44,783 bases of DNA from Candidatus Melainabacteria bacterium (GTDB lineage: Bacteria; Cyanobacteriota; Vampirovibrionia; Caenarcaniphilales; Caenarcanaceae): NCBI GenBank assembly GCA_005110395.1, contig DUDU01000020.1, forward strand, positions 1-44,783, written 5' to 3'. The translations under genes and the position numbers were made by a program. Of the stretch, positions 10,406 through 19,837 are shown piece after piece (the stretch's first letter is position 1; each line of letters opens with the position of its first letter). Below the pieces are notes generated by a model, which was not told the DNA's origin, searched no databases, and saw only the letters and a list, made by a program, of their open reading frames with translations.

Positions 10406-10783
10406 TTATTCGGCAAAACCTTGTTCTTTACGTCCACCAATTAGACGAAGTCTTGAAGCTTTAATAAATTGTACGCTTCTTTTTTCTCCACTAGCTTGAT
10501 CGGCCCATTCATTTGTTTCAATAGAACCTTCAACGCCAATTAGAGAGCCTTTTTTGACATATTCGCCAGCAATCTCAGCTTCACGTCCCCAAAAAACAAT
10601 TTTGAACCAATCAGTGATTTTTTGTCCTTCTTTATCCTTGCCACGATCCACTGCAATGCTTACTTCTGCTTTAGCGCTACCGCTTTCGAAATATTTCATT
10701 TCAGTGTCCTGCCCAGCTCTACCAACTAAGCTCACTGAATTAAAAAATGAATTGCCAAAACTATTATTCTGATTAGTGCTCAT
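10406..10783 (-). CDS. ssb: Single-stranded DNA-binding protein
   Basis: FNSVSLVGRAGQDTEMKYFESGSAKAEVSIAVDRGKDKEGQKITDWFKIVFWGREAEIAGEYVKKGSLIGVEGSIE; OB-fold SSB. Confidence 0.92.
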   Translation of the reverse strand: MSTNQNNSFGNSFFNSVSLVGRAGQDTEMKYFESGSAKAEVSIAVDRGKDKEGQKITDWFKIVFWGREAEIAGEYVKKGSLIGVEGSIETNEWADQASGEKRSVQFIKASRLRLIGGRKEQGFAE

Positions 10784-11478
10784 TTGTTTATTGGTGTTTT
10801 TGAGGCGATTTGATTTTCGAATTCTTTTTGTATTTTAGCAACTGCTTTTCTTAGAGATTCTTCTGGATCCAATTTTTGTTGCTTTGCTTGATTAGATATT
10901 TTGAGCAAAACAGCTCCCAATTGCTCTTCATCGCTAAAGTCATAATTGTTTGAATTATCAACTAAAAGATTTTCATTGAAATCTAATCTGCATTCTAATT
11001 TGCTGGCTTTTTTTAAAACTTTTACAGCTCTGGCCAGGCTTGGAAGCGCACTTGGAATATTGCTAAATGGGGATAAGCTCTCTTCACCCTCTTTATCAGC
11101 TTTTTCTTTGGCTTTTATTCTTTCCCATTGATCAACAACTTTATCTGCCGTATCAATAATATTGGCATTGTCACTAAAGACATGAGGATGCCTAGAAATC
11201 ATTTTCTGATTAATTTTTTCAGCAACTTGGGCAAAGTCAAAACCGCCAATTTCCGCTTCGATTTGAGCATGCAAGCAAACTTGAAATAAAACATCCCCTA
11301 ATTCTTCAAGTAAATCAGCGGTTGAATTTTTATCTATGGCTTCTAGAACTTCATAGGCTTCTTCAATTAAATACTTCTTTAGAGAAGCATGAGTTTGTTC
11401 TCTATCCCATGGACAACCATTTGGGGCTCTGAGCCTTGCAGTAGTTTTAATTAATTCTTCTATTGGTTTTAAATTCAT
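10780..11478 (-). CDS. mazG: MazG-family nucleoside triphosphate pyrophosphohydrolase
   Basis: LRAPNGCPWDREQTHASLKKYLIEEAYEVLEAID ... LLEELGDVLFQVCLHAQI; stop overlaps ssb start (ATGA). Confidence 0.95.
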   Translation of the reverse strand: MNLKPIEELIKTTARLRAPNGCPWDREQTHASLKKYLIEEAYEVLEAIDKNSTADLLEELGDVLFQVCLHAQIEAEIGGFDFAQVAEKINQKMISRHPHVFSDNANIIDTADKVVDQWERIKAKEKADKEGEESLSPFSNIPSALPSLARAVKVLKKASKLECRLDFNENLLVDNSNNYDFSDEEQLGAVLLKISNQAKQQKLDPEESLRKAVAKIQKEFENQIASKTPINK

Positions 11479-11618
11479 ACTCTAAATCTATTCTGTAAAA
11501 ATTATCGGTAAAAAGTCTTTTCAATCAAATGTTTTACATTATTATCTCTCAGAATTATTACTTGAATGAATCACCAATAATTTACGCCTATTAATTTGCT
11601 CAATATAAAGACGATAAT

Positions 11619-12803
11619 TTGAAAATGGATTTTAAAGATTTTTTATCAAATAAGCTCAAATCAATCGAAAAGGCAAATTGGAAAAGGAATTTAATTATTC
11701 AAAAACCAATTGATTCAATTAGGCGAATAGTCCATTTTGTAGAAGGGTTTGATTCTGTCGACAAAGAAATAATTCAATTTTCTAGTAATGATTATTTGGG
11801 ATTAAGTCAAGATCCAAGATTGATTGAAGCGGCTCTCGAAGCTTGCAAAGAATATGGCTTTGGTGCGACTGGTTCTCGGCTCATTACGGGTACTAGTGCT
11901 TTGCATATTCAATTCGAAGAAAAATTGGCTGAATTTAAATCAACTGAGAAAGCTTTGTTTTTTAGCTCGGGTTATGCTGCAAATGTAGGAACAATTAGTG
12001 CTTTGGTGGGGAAACAAGATCTTATTCTCTCTGATGAATTAAATCATTCAAGTATTCTGAGTGGAGCCAAATTGTCAGGAGCCGAATTAATAGAATATGA
12101 GCATTTATCAATAGATTCGCTAGAGCAAAAGCTAATTGAATATCGTAAAGATTACAAAAATGCTTTGATTTGCACTGAATCTGTTTTCAGCATGGATGGT
12201 GATATTGCAGATTTGAAGAGCATCGTGGAGATTGCGGAGAAACATGATGCTTGGTTATTAGTTGACGAAGCTCATTCGACAGGCGTTTTTGGCGGTGAAG
12301 GGCGAGGGTTGGTTTATAAGCTTGGCTTGACGGACAAGGTTCATGTTCAAATGGGGACTTGTTCCAAGGCTTTAGGAGTAGAGGGTGGATATATTGCTGG
12401 CTCAACAGAATTAATAGACTTTCTCATTCAAAGAGCAAAAACATTTGTCTATTCAACAGCTCCTTCCATTCCAGCAATTGCCGCTCTGATGGAAAGTCTA
12501 AAAATTTGCCAAGCAGAAAATTGGCGAAGAGAAAAATTATTTAAAAATGTCCAATTAATAAGAGCTTTTTGTTCTGCTCAAGGCCTTGAGTTGATAGAAG
12601 GACAAAGCCAAATCATTTGCCTAAAAATGCCATCTAATGAAATTGCCTTGAAATGGTCAGGGAAATTAATGGAATTGGGAGTTTGGGTTCAGGCAATTAG
12701 GCCACCTACGGTTAAAACTCCCAGATTACGAATAAGTGTTAGCGCTCTTCATGATGAATCTAATTTAAAGCAATTATTTGAAGCGTTAAACACTTTTCTT
12801 TAA
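11619..12803 (+). CDS. bioF: 8-amino-7-oxononanoate synthase-type alpha-oxoamine synthase
   Basis: FSSNDYLGLSQDPRLIEAALEACKEYGFGATGSRLITGT ... DEAHSTGVFGGEGRGL ... GTCSKALGVEGGYIAG. Confidence 0.88.
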   Translation: MKMDFKDFLSNKLKSIEKANWKRNLIIQKPIDSIRRIVHFVEGFDSVDKEIIQFSSNDYLGLSQDPRLIEAALEACKEYGFGATGSRLITGTSALHIQFEEKLAEFKSTEKALFFSSGYAANVGTISALVGKQDLILSDELNHSSILSGAKLSGAELIEYEHLSIDSLEQKLIEYRKDYKNALICTESVFSMDGDIADLKSIVEIAEKHDAWLLVDEAHSTGVFGGEGRGLVYKLGLTDKVHVQMGTCSKALGVEGGYIAGSTELIDFLIQRAKTFVYSTAPSIPAIAALMESLKICQAENWRREKLFKNVQLIRAFCSAQGLELIEGQSQIICLKMPSNEIALKWSGKLMELGVWVQAIRPPTVKTPRLRISVSALHDESNLKQLFEALNTFL

Positions 12804-12828
12804 AATACCCGAGCGAGATTCCTGAATT

Positions 12829-12878
12829 CCCCCTTAAAAGGGGCTAGGGGGTAATCCCGTAAAGCTGGTAGCGGATTT
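12829..12878. repeat. Dispersed palindromic repeat family B, copy 1
   Basis: CCCCCTTAAAAGGGGCTAGGGGGTAATCCCGTAAAGCTGGTAGCGGATTT; extended similarity to 34397-34455. Confidence 0.75.
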
Positions 12879-13062
12879 AGAATGCACGCATATCACAGCA
12901 AGGCATGGTGCACAAAAATGCAACTCGTATATTCCATTTGGAGAACTAATTGATTTGTGAAGACAGTTGAGTTAAGATAATGATTAAGGACATATTATCT
13001 TTCATTTATATTTACATTTAAAGCTTTCCTTTTCTCAATTGAATTTTATATAGGTTAATGTC

Positions 13063-13500
13063 ATGAACTTGGTTAATTCAATCAATGTCAACACGCCTCT
13101 AAGGCTGCCATCTAATGGAGGGTCAGGCGTTATAACAAGCCAGCCTGCTTCGAATCAAAATCAAGATGCAAATTTCGTCATGCCGAGTAATGATCAGGAT
13201 GAGCAGAAGCAAGAGGAAAAAGAAGTCACACATGCCGTAAAGAAACATTCATTCTTGCAAACTCTCAAGAATTGGGTTGAAGGGACGATTAGCTTTTTGG
13301 ATGCAGGGGTAAAACTTGTCAGTAAATGGGGTAAACAGGCTTGGGGTGCAGTTGGTGATAAGCTCCCATATTTGCTAGCCATAGTGCCTGCAATTTTAGT
13401 TGCTTTATTCCTTGGAAAAGGCGCTATCGACAATTCAGAAAGATTTGATAAATCTAAACCGAATTTACAAAAAGATAAAACGATTCCAGCAACAGCGTGA
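13063..13500 (+). CDS. Hypothetical protein with one predicted TM segment
   Basis: 145 aa; TM-like LPYLLAIVPAILVALFLGKGAI near the C-terminus. Confidence 0.6.
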   Translation: MNLVNSINVNTPLRLPSNGGSGVITSQPASNQNQDANFVMPSNDQDEQKQEEKEVTHAVKKHSFLQTLKNWVEGTISFLDAGVKLVSKWGKQAWGAVGDKLPYLLAIVPAILVALFLGKGAIDNSERFDKSKPNLQKDKTIPATA

Positions 13501-13778
13501 TCAAAGACCTAGCTTGAATATCAACACAAAAATATTCTGAACTTTTCAAACATTAAATTAAATCATGTAAATAGATAAGTTTGTAGCTGGTCTTTTCTTG
13601 GTAAGATTTCTTATAACTAAGCCGCTTTCTCAGATCAAGTAATCGTAGTTCAATAAACTAAATAGTTTCCTTCAGAAATTTTGGATCTAAGTTTATATCG
13701 ATTTGTTTATTTTGATTTATAGAAGTGAATTGTATCGCTTAGTGATTAATCACAAATTTCCAAGGAGCTCTTTAGTTA

Positions 13779-14297
13779 ATGTACTCAGAACCTAATGCAA
13801 ATAATTCAGCTGACAAGTCCAAGAAACTCTATGTAGGTAATTTACCTTTTTCAGTTGACGATAATTCACTCAAATTTTTCTTCGAAAACGCTCTCGGAGA
13901 GAATTCAATCAAAACAGCACAAGTTGTAAAAGATAGAGAAACCGGCCGTTCGAAAGGTTTTGGTTTTGTAACTTTTGCATCTCAAGAATTGGCTCAAAAA
14001 GCGGTTGCTCTCACAGGTCAGGAAATCGAAGGTCCAGACGGTGGAAGAAGAGCTGTTTCAATTGACGAAGCTAAAGAACGTACCGAGAGATCAGGCGGTT
14101 TCGGCGGAAGTCGTGGTGGTTTCGGTGGTGGCGGCGGCGGTCGTAGCAGCGGCGGTGGCGGCGGTTATGGCGGCGGCGGCGGTGGTCGTAGCAGCGGTGG
14201 CGGTGGCGGCGGCTTCGGAAGAAGAGATGGCAGCAGCAGCAATCGTAGCGGAACCAGCGGTGGCGGCGGCAGAAAAAGCGGTTACGGAAGTTACTAA
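13779..14297 (+). CDS. RRM RNA-binding protein with Gly-rich C-terminal domain
   Basis: KKLYVGNLPFSVDDNSLKFFFE ... RETGRSKGFGFVTFAS (RNP2/RNP1) followed by GGFGGSRGGFGGGGGGRSSGGGGGYGGGGGGRSS. Confidence 0.95.
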   Translation: MYSEPNANNSADKSKKLYVGNLPFSVDDNSLKFFFENALGENSIKTAQVVKDRETGRSKGFGFVTFASQELAQKAVALTGQEIEGPDGGRRAVSIDEAKERTERSGGFGGSRGGFGGGGGGRSSGGGGGYGGGGGGRSSGGGGGGFGRRDGSSSNRSGTSGGGGRKSGYGSY

Positions 14298-14416
14298 TTT
14301 TTCTTTAAGCTAAATTAATTTCTAGACTAAATCCTTCTACAGGTTTTCAATTTGTTTCAGGGTTTGGTTTTGGAAATAGGTGATTAATTCACTACAAATC
14401 CTCTTCACAAATATTT

Positions 14417-14466
14417 AAGATCAACTTTTATCATCATTATTTGATTGACTAGAGTTGGTCTTTTTT
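14417..14466 (+). terminator. Putative Rho-independent terminator downstream of the RRM gene
   Basis: AAGATCAACT ... AGTTGGTCTT (10-bp stem with one G-U pair, ~26-nt loop) followed by a T run. Confidence 0.5.
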
Positions 14467-14500
14467 ATTGCCTAGAATGTGGTGTTTTGCGCGAGTCTTT

Positions 14501-15676
14501 TCATTGAATAGCCTCCTTGATGATTTCAGAAATTAATTGAGCGGCGTTTTTCTGGTTTTGATTTTCAGAACCCAAATTATTAAAGCCTAATTTCATTAAA
14601 TGGCGACGTTTATAAATATTCTCAATATTTTCCCTGAGAGAGACCTCATTCAAAAAAGCTTGCTCCAAAACCAAAGCACAGCCCTGGGTCTCTAATATTT
14701 TTGCATTATGAAATTGATGATTCTGCGCAGAAGAAGGAAGTGGAATGAGTAGACAAGGTAGTTCTTTTGCGCTCAGCTCAGCAAGACTCATAGCTCCTGC
14801 GCGACTAATAGCTAAATCAGAAATAGCGTAAATTTTATGTAAATTATTCAAATATTTATAAGGCTTATAAAAGGGGCTCTTTGGAAAATCGATCTCAAAT
14901 TGCTCGTATTGCAAAGGACCTAACTGGTGAATGATTTGCCAATTGTCACTAATCAAATCTTCCACAACCCTCAGAACAGCCTCATTAATCGCTTGAGCTC
15001 CTTGACTACCGCCAATAATGGTCAAAGTCTTTCTTTTTTGATGAAAACCAAGAGTTTGAAATATTTTTTCTTTACTTTCGATATCCGAATAAAATTCTTT
15101 TCTTACAGGATTGCCAGTAATAATCACTGAGCCGTTTTTAGGATAAGTTGGGAAAAACTTAAAGAGAGTTTTATTTATTTCGATTTTATTTTCATCCTTC
15201 TCTTGATGAGTCACCGTTAATGGCATTCCTAAAGTCAAAGCCAAACTATTTTTAATAAAGACTAAATTGGCAAGGCCTAAATGTGCATCCAAATTGTGAA
15301 TTATATATGGGATTTTTAGCCAATTTGCCGCCATCAGAACAGGTGCTGCGCTGTATCCACCAGTTGCAAATACAATATTTGGTTTTTCTAGAGCTAAAAA
15401 GGAATAAGCCTTGAATGAAGCTTTTACTAAATCAAATATCCACGCAATGGCTTTTGCAGAGCGTGGCATACCTCCAACACATGGAATAGATTTAGCTTTT
15501 ATATTGTTTTCTTGTGCAATTTTTTCTTCGGGCTTGCCTTCTGAGACAAAATAAACAAATTCATAGTTTTCATGAGCAGAGCCTTTCAGCGATTCATGAA
15601 CAGCCAGAATTGGATAAATATGCCCACCTGTACCCCCTCCAGCAAATCCAATTTTTATTTTCTCTTGATTTTTCAT
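14501..15676 (-). CDS. murG: UDP-N-acetylglucosamine--N-acetylmuramyl-(pentapeptide) pyrophosphoryl-undecaprenol GlcNAc transferase
   Basis: IGFAGGGTGGHIYPILAV ... FATGGYSAAPVLMAA ... IIGGSQGAQAINEAV ... AISRAGAMSLAEL. Confidence 0.96.
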   Translation of the reverse strand: MKNQEKIKIGFAGGGTGGHIYPILAVHESLKGSAHENYEFVYFVSEGKPEEKIAQENNIKAKSIPCVGGMPRSAKAIAWIFDLVKASFKAYSFLALEKPNIVFATGGYSAAPVLMAANWLKIPYIIHNLDAHLGLANLVFIKNSLALTLGMPLTVTHQEKDENKIEINKTLFKFFPTYPKNGSVIITGNPVRKEFYSDIESKEKIFQTLGFHQKRKTLTIIGGSQGAQAINEAVLRVVEDLISDNWQIIHQLGPLQYEQFEIDFPKSPFYKPYKYLNNLHKIYAISDLAISRAGAMSLAELSAKELPCLLIPLPSSAQNHQFHNAKILETQGCALVLEQAFLNEVSLRENIENIYKRRHLMKLGFNNLGSENQNQKNAAQLISEIIKEAIQ

Positions 15677-16264
15677 AGCAAATGCGGGAATTGATGCTTA
15701 GCCTAATAAGAATCTGATTAAGAAATCTTTGTGTTAATCAAATTTCTTTTTAATTCTTTAAATTGTTGTTGTCACAATATGTTTTCAAACATTGACTTTA
15801 ATTGGGCAAAATTCATTATTAGTTTTTTTTGTTTTTATATCGATTAAATTGCTTTGAGTTAATTCAAGAAAGATTATTAAGGATTAGAAAATCAGGAAAC
15901 ATTTTTGACTAATATTCGACTTTAGGCATAGGAAAACGAATTTAAGGAATCGAAATATTATGCCAAATACTAAGCCAATTGAGCCTCAAAAGGAAGATAC
16001 AAAAAAAGATGTGAAATTTCAAATCAGAATTGTAATTGGGAAATAAACCATCTAACAATACGTTTCTCTCTAAGTTGGCTCTGACGACAATGCTTAAATG
16101 CAGTTTTGATAATTTAACTTAAAGAATTTGTCACCTTGTAAAAATCAAAAAATCGGAGGCTATCTAGTTTTATCTGATAAATTTAACTAATAGCCTGTAA
16201 AGGTTATTACTATGAATTATTTGGACTTTATTTATTAGTTGTCCAATTCAAATGATTTTATAAA

Positions 16265-16981
16265 GTGTCAAAGTCAATCCCTCAATCAATCTCAAAAATA
16301 ATTATCGCAATTGATGGGCCTGCTGGAGCTGGTAAAAGCTCAGTAGCTAAGATTATTGCAAGTAAGCTCAATCTGACATACATTGACACAGGTGCTATGT
16401 ACCGAGCGGTAACATGGTTGGCTCTGAGAAATAGCATAATGCTCGAAGCGCAAAAAGATATTTTGTTAGATCTCTTATCCAAAGCGGAAATCACTCTTTT
16501 ACCTGGAGAAAAGAGGCAAAGAGTTTTATTGAACGGGTTTGAAATAACGGATCAAATCCGAACTCCCGAAATCGTGAAATACGTCAGCCAAGTAAGCGCT
16601 ATTCCTGAAGTCAGAAGTAAATTAGTTTCTTTGCAACAACAAATGGGAGAAGTTGGCGGCGTCATTATGGACGGGCGTGATATTGGTACAACCGTTTTTC
16701 CCAATGCAGACTTGAAAATCTTTTTAATTGCTAGTAGTCGAGAAAGAGCTAGTAGAAGGCAAATACAGCAAAGGGAACTGGGTATTGAAGAGGATTTGGA
16801 TTCAATTCAAGCGGAAATCGAAAGACGTGACTTTATTGATACTACTAGAGCGGTTTCTCCTCTAAGTCAAGCAGCTGACGCTATTTTAATTGATACTGAT
16901 CAAATAACTATTTATGAAGTTGTTGACAAAATTATTGCGACTCTTAATACAAAACTTGGAGAAAGCAAAAAAGGTTTTTGA
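16265..16981 (+). CDS. cmk: Cytidylate kinase (GTG start)
   Basis: IIIAIDGPAGAGKSSVAKIIASKLNLTYIDTGAMYRAVTWLAL ... GGVIMDGRDIGTTVFPNADLKIFLIAS. Confidence 0.96.
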   Translation: MSKSIPQSISKIIIAIDGPAGAGKSSVAKIIASKLNLTYIDTGAMYRAVTWLALRNSIMLEAQKDILLDLLSKAEITLLPGEKRQRVLLNGFEITDQIRTPEIVKYVSQVSAIPEVRSKLVSLQQQMGEVGGVIMDGRDIGTTVFPNADLKIFLIASSRERASRRQIQQRELGIEEDLDSIQAEIERRDFIDTTRAVSPLSQAADAILIDTDQITIYEVVDKIIATLNTKLGESKKGF

Positions 16982-17134
16982 TTTTGGGGAAAGAGCAAGC
17001 AGGCCGTATTACTCAAGACCTGATGAAATTGACAATTTGTTGTTTCCAACGATTTTTCTACTTGGTAGATCTGCCATAAAGTTTTAACGCAACAAATGGA
17101 TAAGAAGATCTCGAGAAGGATCCTGAAACAAGCT

Positions 17135-17173
17135 TGAAACATGATCCTAAAATGAATTCATGACAGCACAGGA
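17135..17173. repeat. Dispersed repeat family A, copy in opposite orientation
   Basis: TGAAACATGATCCTAAAATGAATTCATGACAGCACAGGA; reverse complement matches 2662-2700 at 35/39. Confidence 0.8.
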
Positions 17174-17422
17174 CAAAATCGAGGTCAAGTAAACAAATAG
17201 GGATTTCCTTTATTGTATAAGCTCCTCAAGACCAGAACAAAATGAGCCATACGCTGTATTTGTCTTTAGGGTAAACCTAAACATTCATCTATAGGAATCG
17301 GGCATTTCTCGTAGTAGGAATATGAATTTATTTCGATTACTGCAATTTATTCAAAACTCAAGTAAAGATCGCTTAATCGAAAATCAGGCATCAAATCCCC
17401 CTAAGCATCTGGACACAAAACA

Positions 17423-18799
17423 ATGGCCGATCCAAGCGTAACAAATAGAATAAACAATATAAAAGAGCAAGTTAAAGCAACTTCTGGGCTAAACCTCAAA
17501 ACGCCTGCTTTTTATCAGTTAAGGAAAGAATTACACAGTCAGTTGTTAAATGAAATTTCTCCTGAAGATATATCTGGAGATAACGCTAATCAGCATGAGA
17601 TTAAGCAACAAATAAGCAATATTGTTCATGCTTTAGCTGCTCAAAGAGGGATTCCTTTGTCTGGCGAGCAGAAAGCCCTTCTAATCAGCGAACTAACCGA
17701 TGAGGTCTTGGGATTCGGTCCATTAGAACCTTTACTCAGGGATGATTCAATCTCAGAAATAATGGTCAACAATTACAAAACGGTTTTTGTCGAAAAAGAT
17801 GGTCGTTTAATAAAACTCAAAGAAATTATTTTTGAGGATGAAACCCATTTACTGCATGTTATTAAAAGAATAGTTCTTCGAATCGGCCGAAGAGTTGATC
17901 ATTCCAGTCCTATGGTTGATGCTCGCTTGCCCGACGGCTCCCGTGTTAATGCAATTATTCCGCCGCTGGCTCTCGATGGCTGTGTTCTCACGATTCGAAA
18001 ATTTCCAAAAAAAGCTCTTTTGATGGATGACTTGGTGCAATTTAATGCTTTAACTGCAAAGATGGCCCAGTTCTTGGGATTGTGCGTTAAAGCAAAATTA
18101 AATGTACTGGTAGCTGGTGGTACTGGTTCTGGGAAAACCACATTACTAAATTCTCTCTCAGCTTTTATTCATAATGAAGAGCGGGTGATCACAATTGAAG
18201 ATTCTGCCGAATTAAGGATTCACAACTATATCGATCACGTGATCCGTATGGAAACTAGACCTGCAAATGCCGAGGGACAAGGATTAGTTTCTGCTCGTGA
18301 TTTGATCAAAAACTCCCTGCGTATGAGGCCTAATCGCATTGTCGTTGGGGAATGCCGTTCTGGGGAAGCCATAGACATGTTGCAGGCTATGAATACAGGC
18401 CACGAAGGCTCTATGACTACTCTCCACGCGAATACAGCTAGAGACACCTTGAAAAGACTTGAAACACTTGTTCTAATGGCTGGATTGGATTTACCTCTTA
18501 AAACAGTCCGAGAAATGATTGCCTCCACAATCAATATAATTGCAATCCAGTCCAGATTCTCAGATGGAAGCCGACGAGTAAAGCAAATCAGTGAAATTGT
18601 TGGGATGGAAGGCGACACAATTACAACTCAAGATATTTTCTTATTCAAACAAACTGGTATAGATTCCAAGGGCAAAATTATTGGTCATTTTCAACCTACT
18701 GGGGTTTTGCCTAAATTTGTCCCTCAAATGAGAGCCATGGGATTTGAAGTCCCGATGGAATTATTTGCCCCTGATAGTAACCCCCAGGTACGTAAATAG
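17423..18799 (+). CDS. cpaF: Tad/Flp pilus assembly secretion ATPase CpaF/TadA
   Basis: Walker A VAGGTGSGKTTLLNSLS; IEDSAELRI; PNRIVVGECRSGEAIDMLQAMNTGHEGSMTTLHANTARD. Confidence 0.96.
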   Translation: MADPSVTNRINNIKEQVKATSGLNLKTPAFYQLRKELHSQLLNEISPEDISGDNANQHEIKQQISNIVHALAAQRGIPLSGEQKALLISELTDEVLGFGPLEPLLRDDSISEIMVNNYKTVFVEKDGRLIKLKEIIFEDETHLLHVIKRIVLRIGRRVDHSSPMVDARLPDGSRVNAIIPPLALDGCVLTIRKFPKKALLMDDLVQFNALTAKMAQFLGLCVKAKLNVLVAGGTGSGKTTLLNSLSAFIHNEERVITIEDSAELRIHNYIDHVIRMETRPANAEGQGLVSARDLIKNSLRMRPNRIVVGECRSGEAIDMLQAMNTGHEGSMTTLHANTARDTLKRLETLVLMAGLDLPLKTVREMIASTINIIAIQSRFSDGSRRVKQISEIVGMEGDTITTQDIFLFKQTGIDSKGKIIGHFQPTGVLPKFVPQMRAMGFEVPMELFAPDSNPQVRK

Positions 18800-18810
18800 A
18801 GGATATCGAA

Positions 18811-19824
18811 ATGCCAGACTGGTTAGTTTATTCAATTATTATCGGTATTGTACTAGGCTGCTTAGGTGGAGCTTGGTGGTTTTACGCTTTCAAGCAAGAA
18901 GAACTGTACAAAAAAGATCGCATGCGTGACACTTTCTTGGCTCAGTCTGAAGGGCTAGGAGAGGATGCTCAAATCAATGCTTCTGGTGATTTTGCTCAAT
19001 ATAAAAAAAGCATTATTGAACATTTAGATGCAAAGCTATCTGATAAATTCCCGATTTTAGGCGAAAAAATAATTCATGCTGGCTATAAAAAAACTGCCTT
19101 AGAGTGCGTCTTAACGGTCGGGTCAATAACCATTATTTTATCCATTTTGCCTTTAATTTTTTTAAGAGAAACTTTTGGAATTTTTTCTATTCTCTTTGCA
19201 ATTGCGGTCATGGTGATTGTCCCTGGGGGAGCCTATTTTATGATGTGTCAGCATATTGCCAAAAGAGTAAGTATTTTTGATGAACAATTTGGGGTAGGAC
19301 TTGATGTTATGTCAGCCAGCATGAAAGCTGGTGGTACCTTTGTGAGCTCAATGCGTTTTATTGCTGAAGGCTCAGAGCCTCCATTAGCCACGGAGATGGG
19401 TATCATGGCTACGGAGCTTGGTTTAGGAGTTGACATGAATACTGCTCTTGACCGATTCAAGGACAGAATACCTTCTAAGAATTTATTGATTTTTATAATT
19501 GCGATTAAAGTTGCTAATCAAACTGGTGCCGCCTTAGCACCGATTTTGACAACTTTATCGCAAGTAATTGTTGAGAGATTTAAATTGCAAGGGCTAATTA
19601 GTATTGGTGTCTCAGAGAATTTAATTGGTATTTGTATTTTAGCCGCTATGCCTTGGATGGTAATTCCACTTTTGGCTTTTTCTTGGCCTGAAGCTTATTC
19701 TGAGTTCTTTAAATATTCGCCAGGTGGCATTCCAATCGGTCAAATAATTGGTTTTATATCTTTTGTTTGGTATTGCTTTGGGGTGAGAGTTATGTATAAG
19801 ACAGTTCGGTCGATTGATACATAA
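18811..19824 (+). CDS. tadB: Tad pilus inner-membrane platform protein TadB
   Basis: T2SSF-domain pattern FDEQFGVGLDVMSASMKAGGTFVSSMRFIAEGSEPPLATEMGIMATELGLGVDM; directly downstream of cpaF. Confidence 0.88.
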   Translation: MPDWLVYSIIIGIVLGCLGGAWWFYAFKQEELYKKDRMRDTFLAQSEGLGEDAQINASGDFAQYKKSIIEHLDAKLSDKFPILGEKIIHAGYKKTALECVLTVGSITIILSILPLIFLRETFGIFSILFAIAVMVIVPGGAYFMMCQHIAKRVSIFDEQFGVGLDVMSASMKAGGTFVSSMRFIAEGSEPPLATEMGIMATELGLGVDMNTALDRFKDRIPSKNLLIFIIAIKVANQTGAALAPILTTLSQVIVERFKLQGLISIGVSENLIGICILAAMPWMVIPLLAFSWPEAYSEFFKYSPGGIPIGQIIGFISFVWYCFGVRVMYKTVRSIDT

Positions 19825-19837
19825 GGAAGGAGAAATT

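Noticed and set aside
13975-14313. 112-aa +frame ORF overlapping the RRM gene (Ala/Val-rich)
   Set aside because: Frame-shifted reading of the Gly-codon repeat; poly-Ala/Val is a by-product of GGC/GGT runs and the RRM frame is clearly the coding one.
15960-16046. 28-aa ORF MPNTKPIEPQKEDTKKDVKFQIRIVIGK
   Set aside because: Too short and with no homology cue or convincing ribosome-binding site to call as a gene.
16912-17142. 76-aa minus-strand ORF downstream of cmk
   Set aside because: Overlaps the cmk 3' end and dispersed repeat family A; composition not protein-like.
18235-18618. 127-aa antisense ORF inside cpaF
   Set aside because: Shadow ORF opposite a strongly conserved gene; no independent coding signature.
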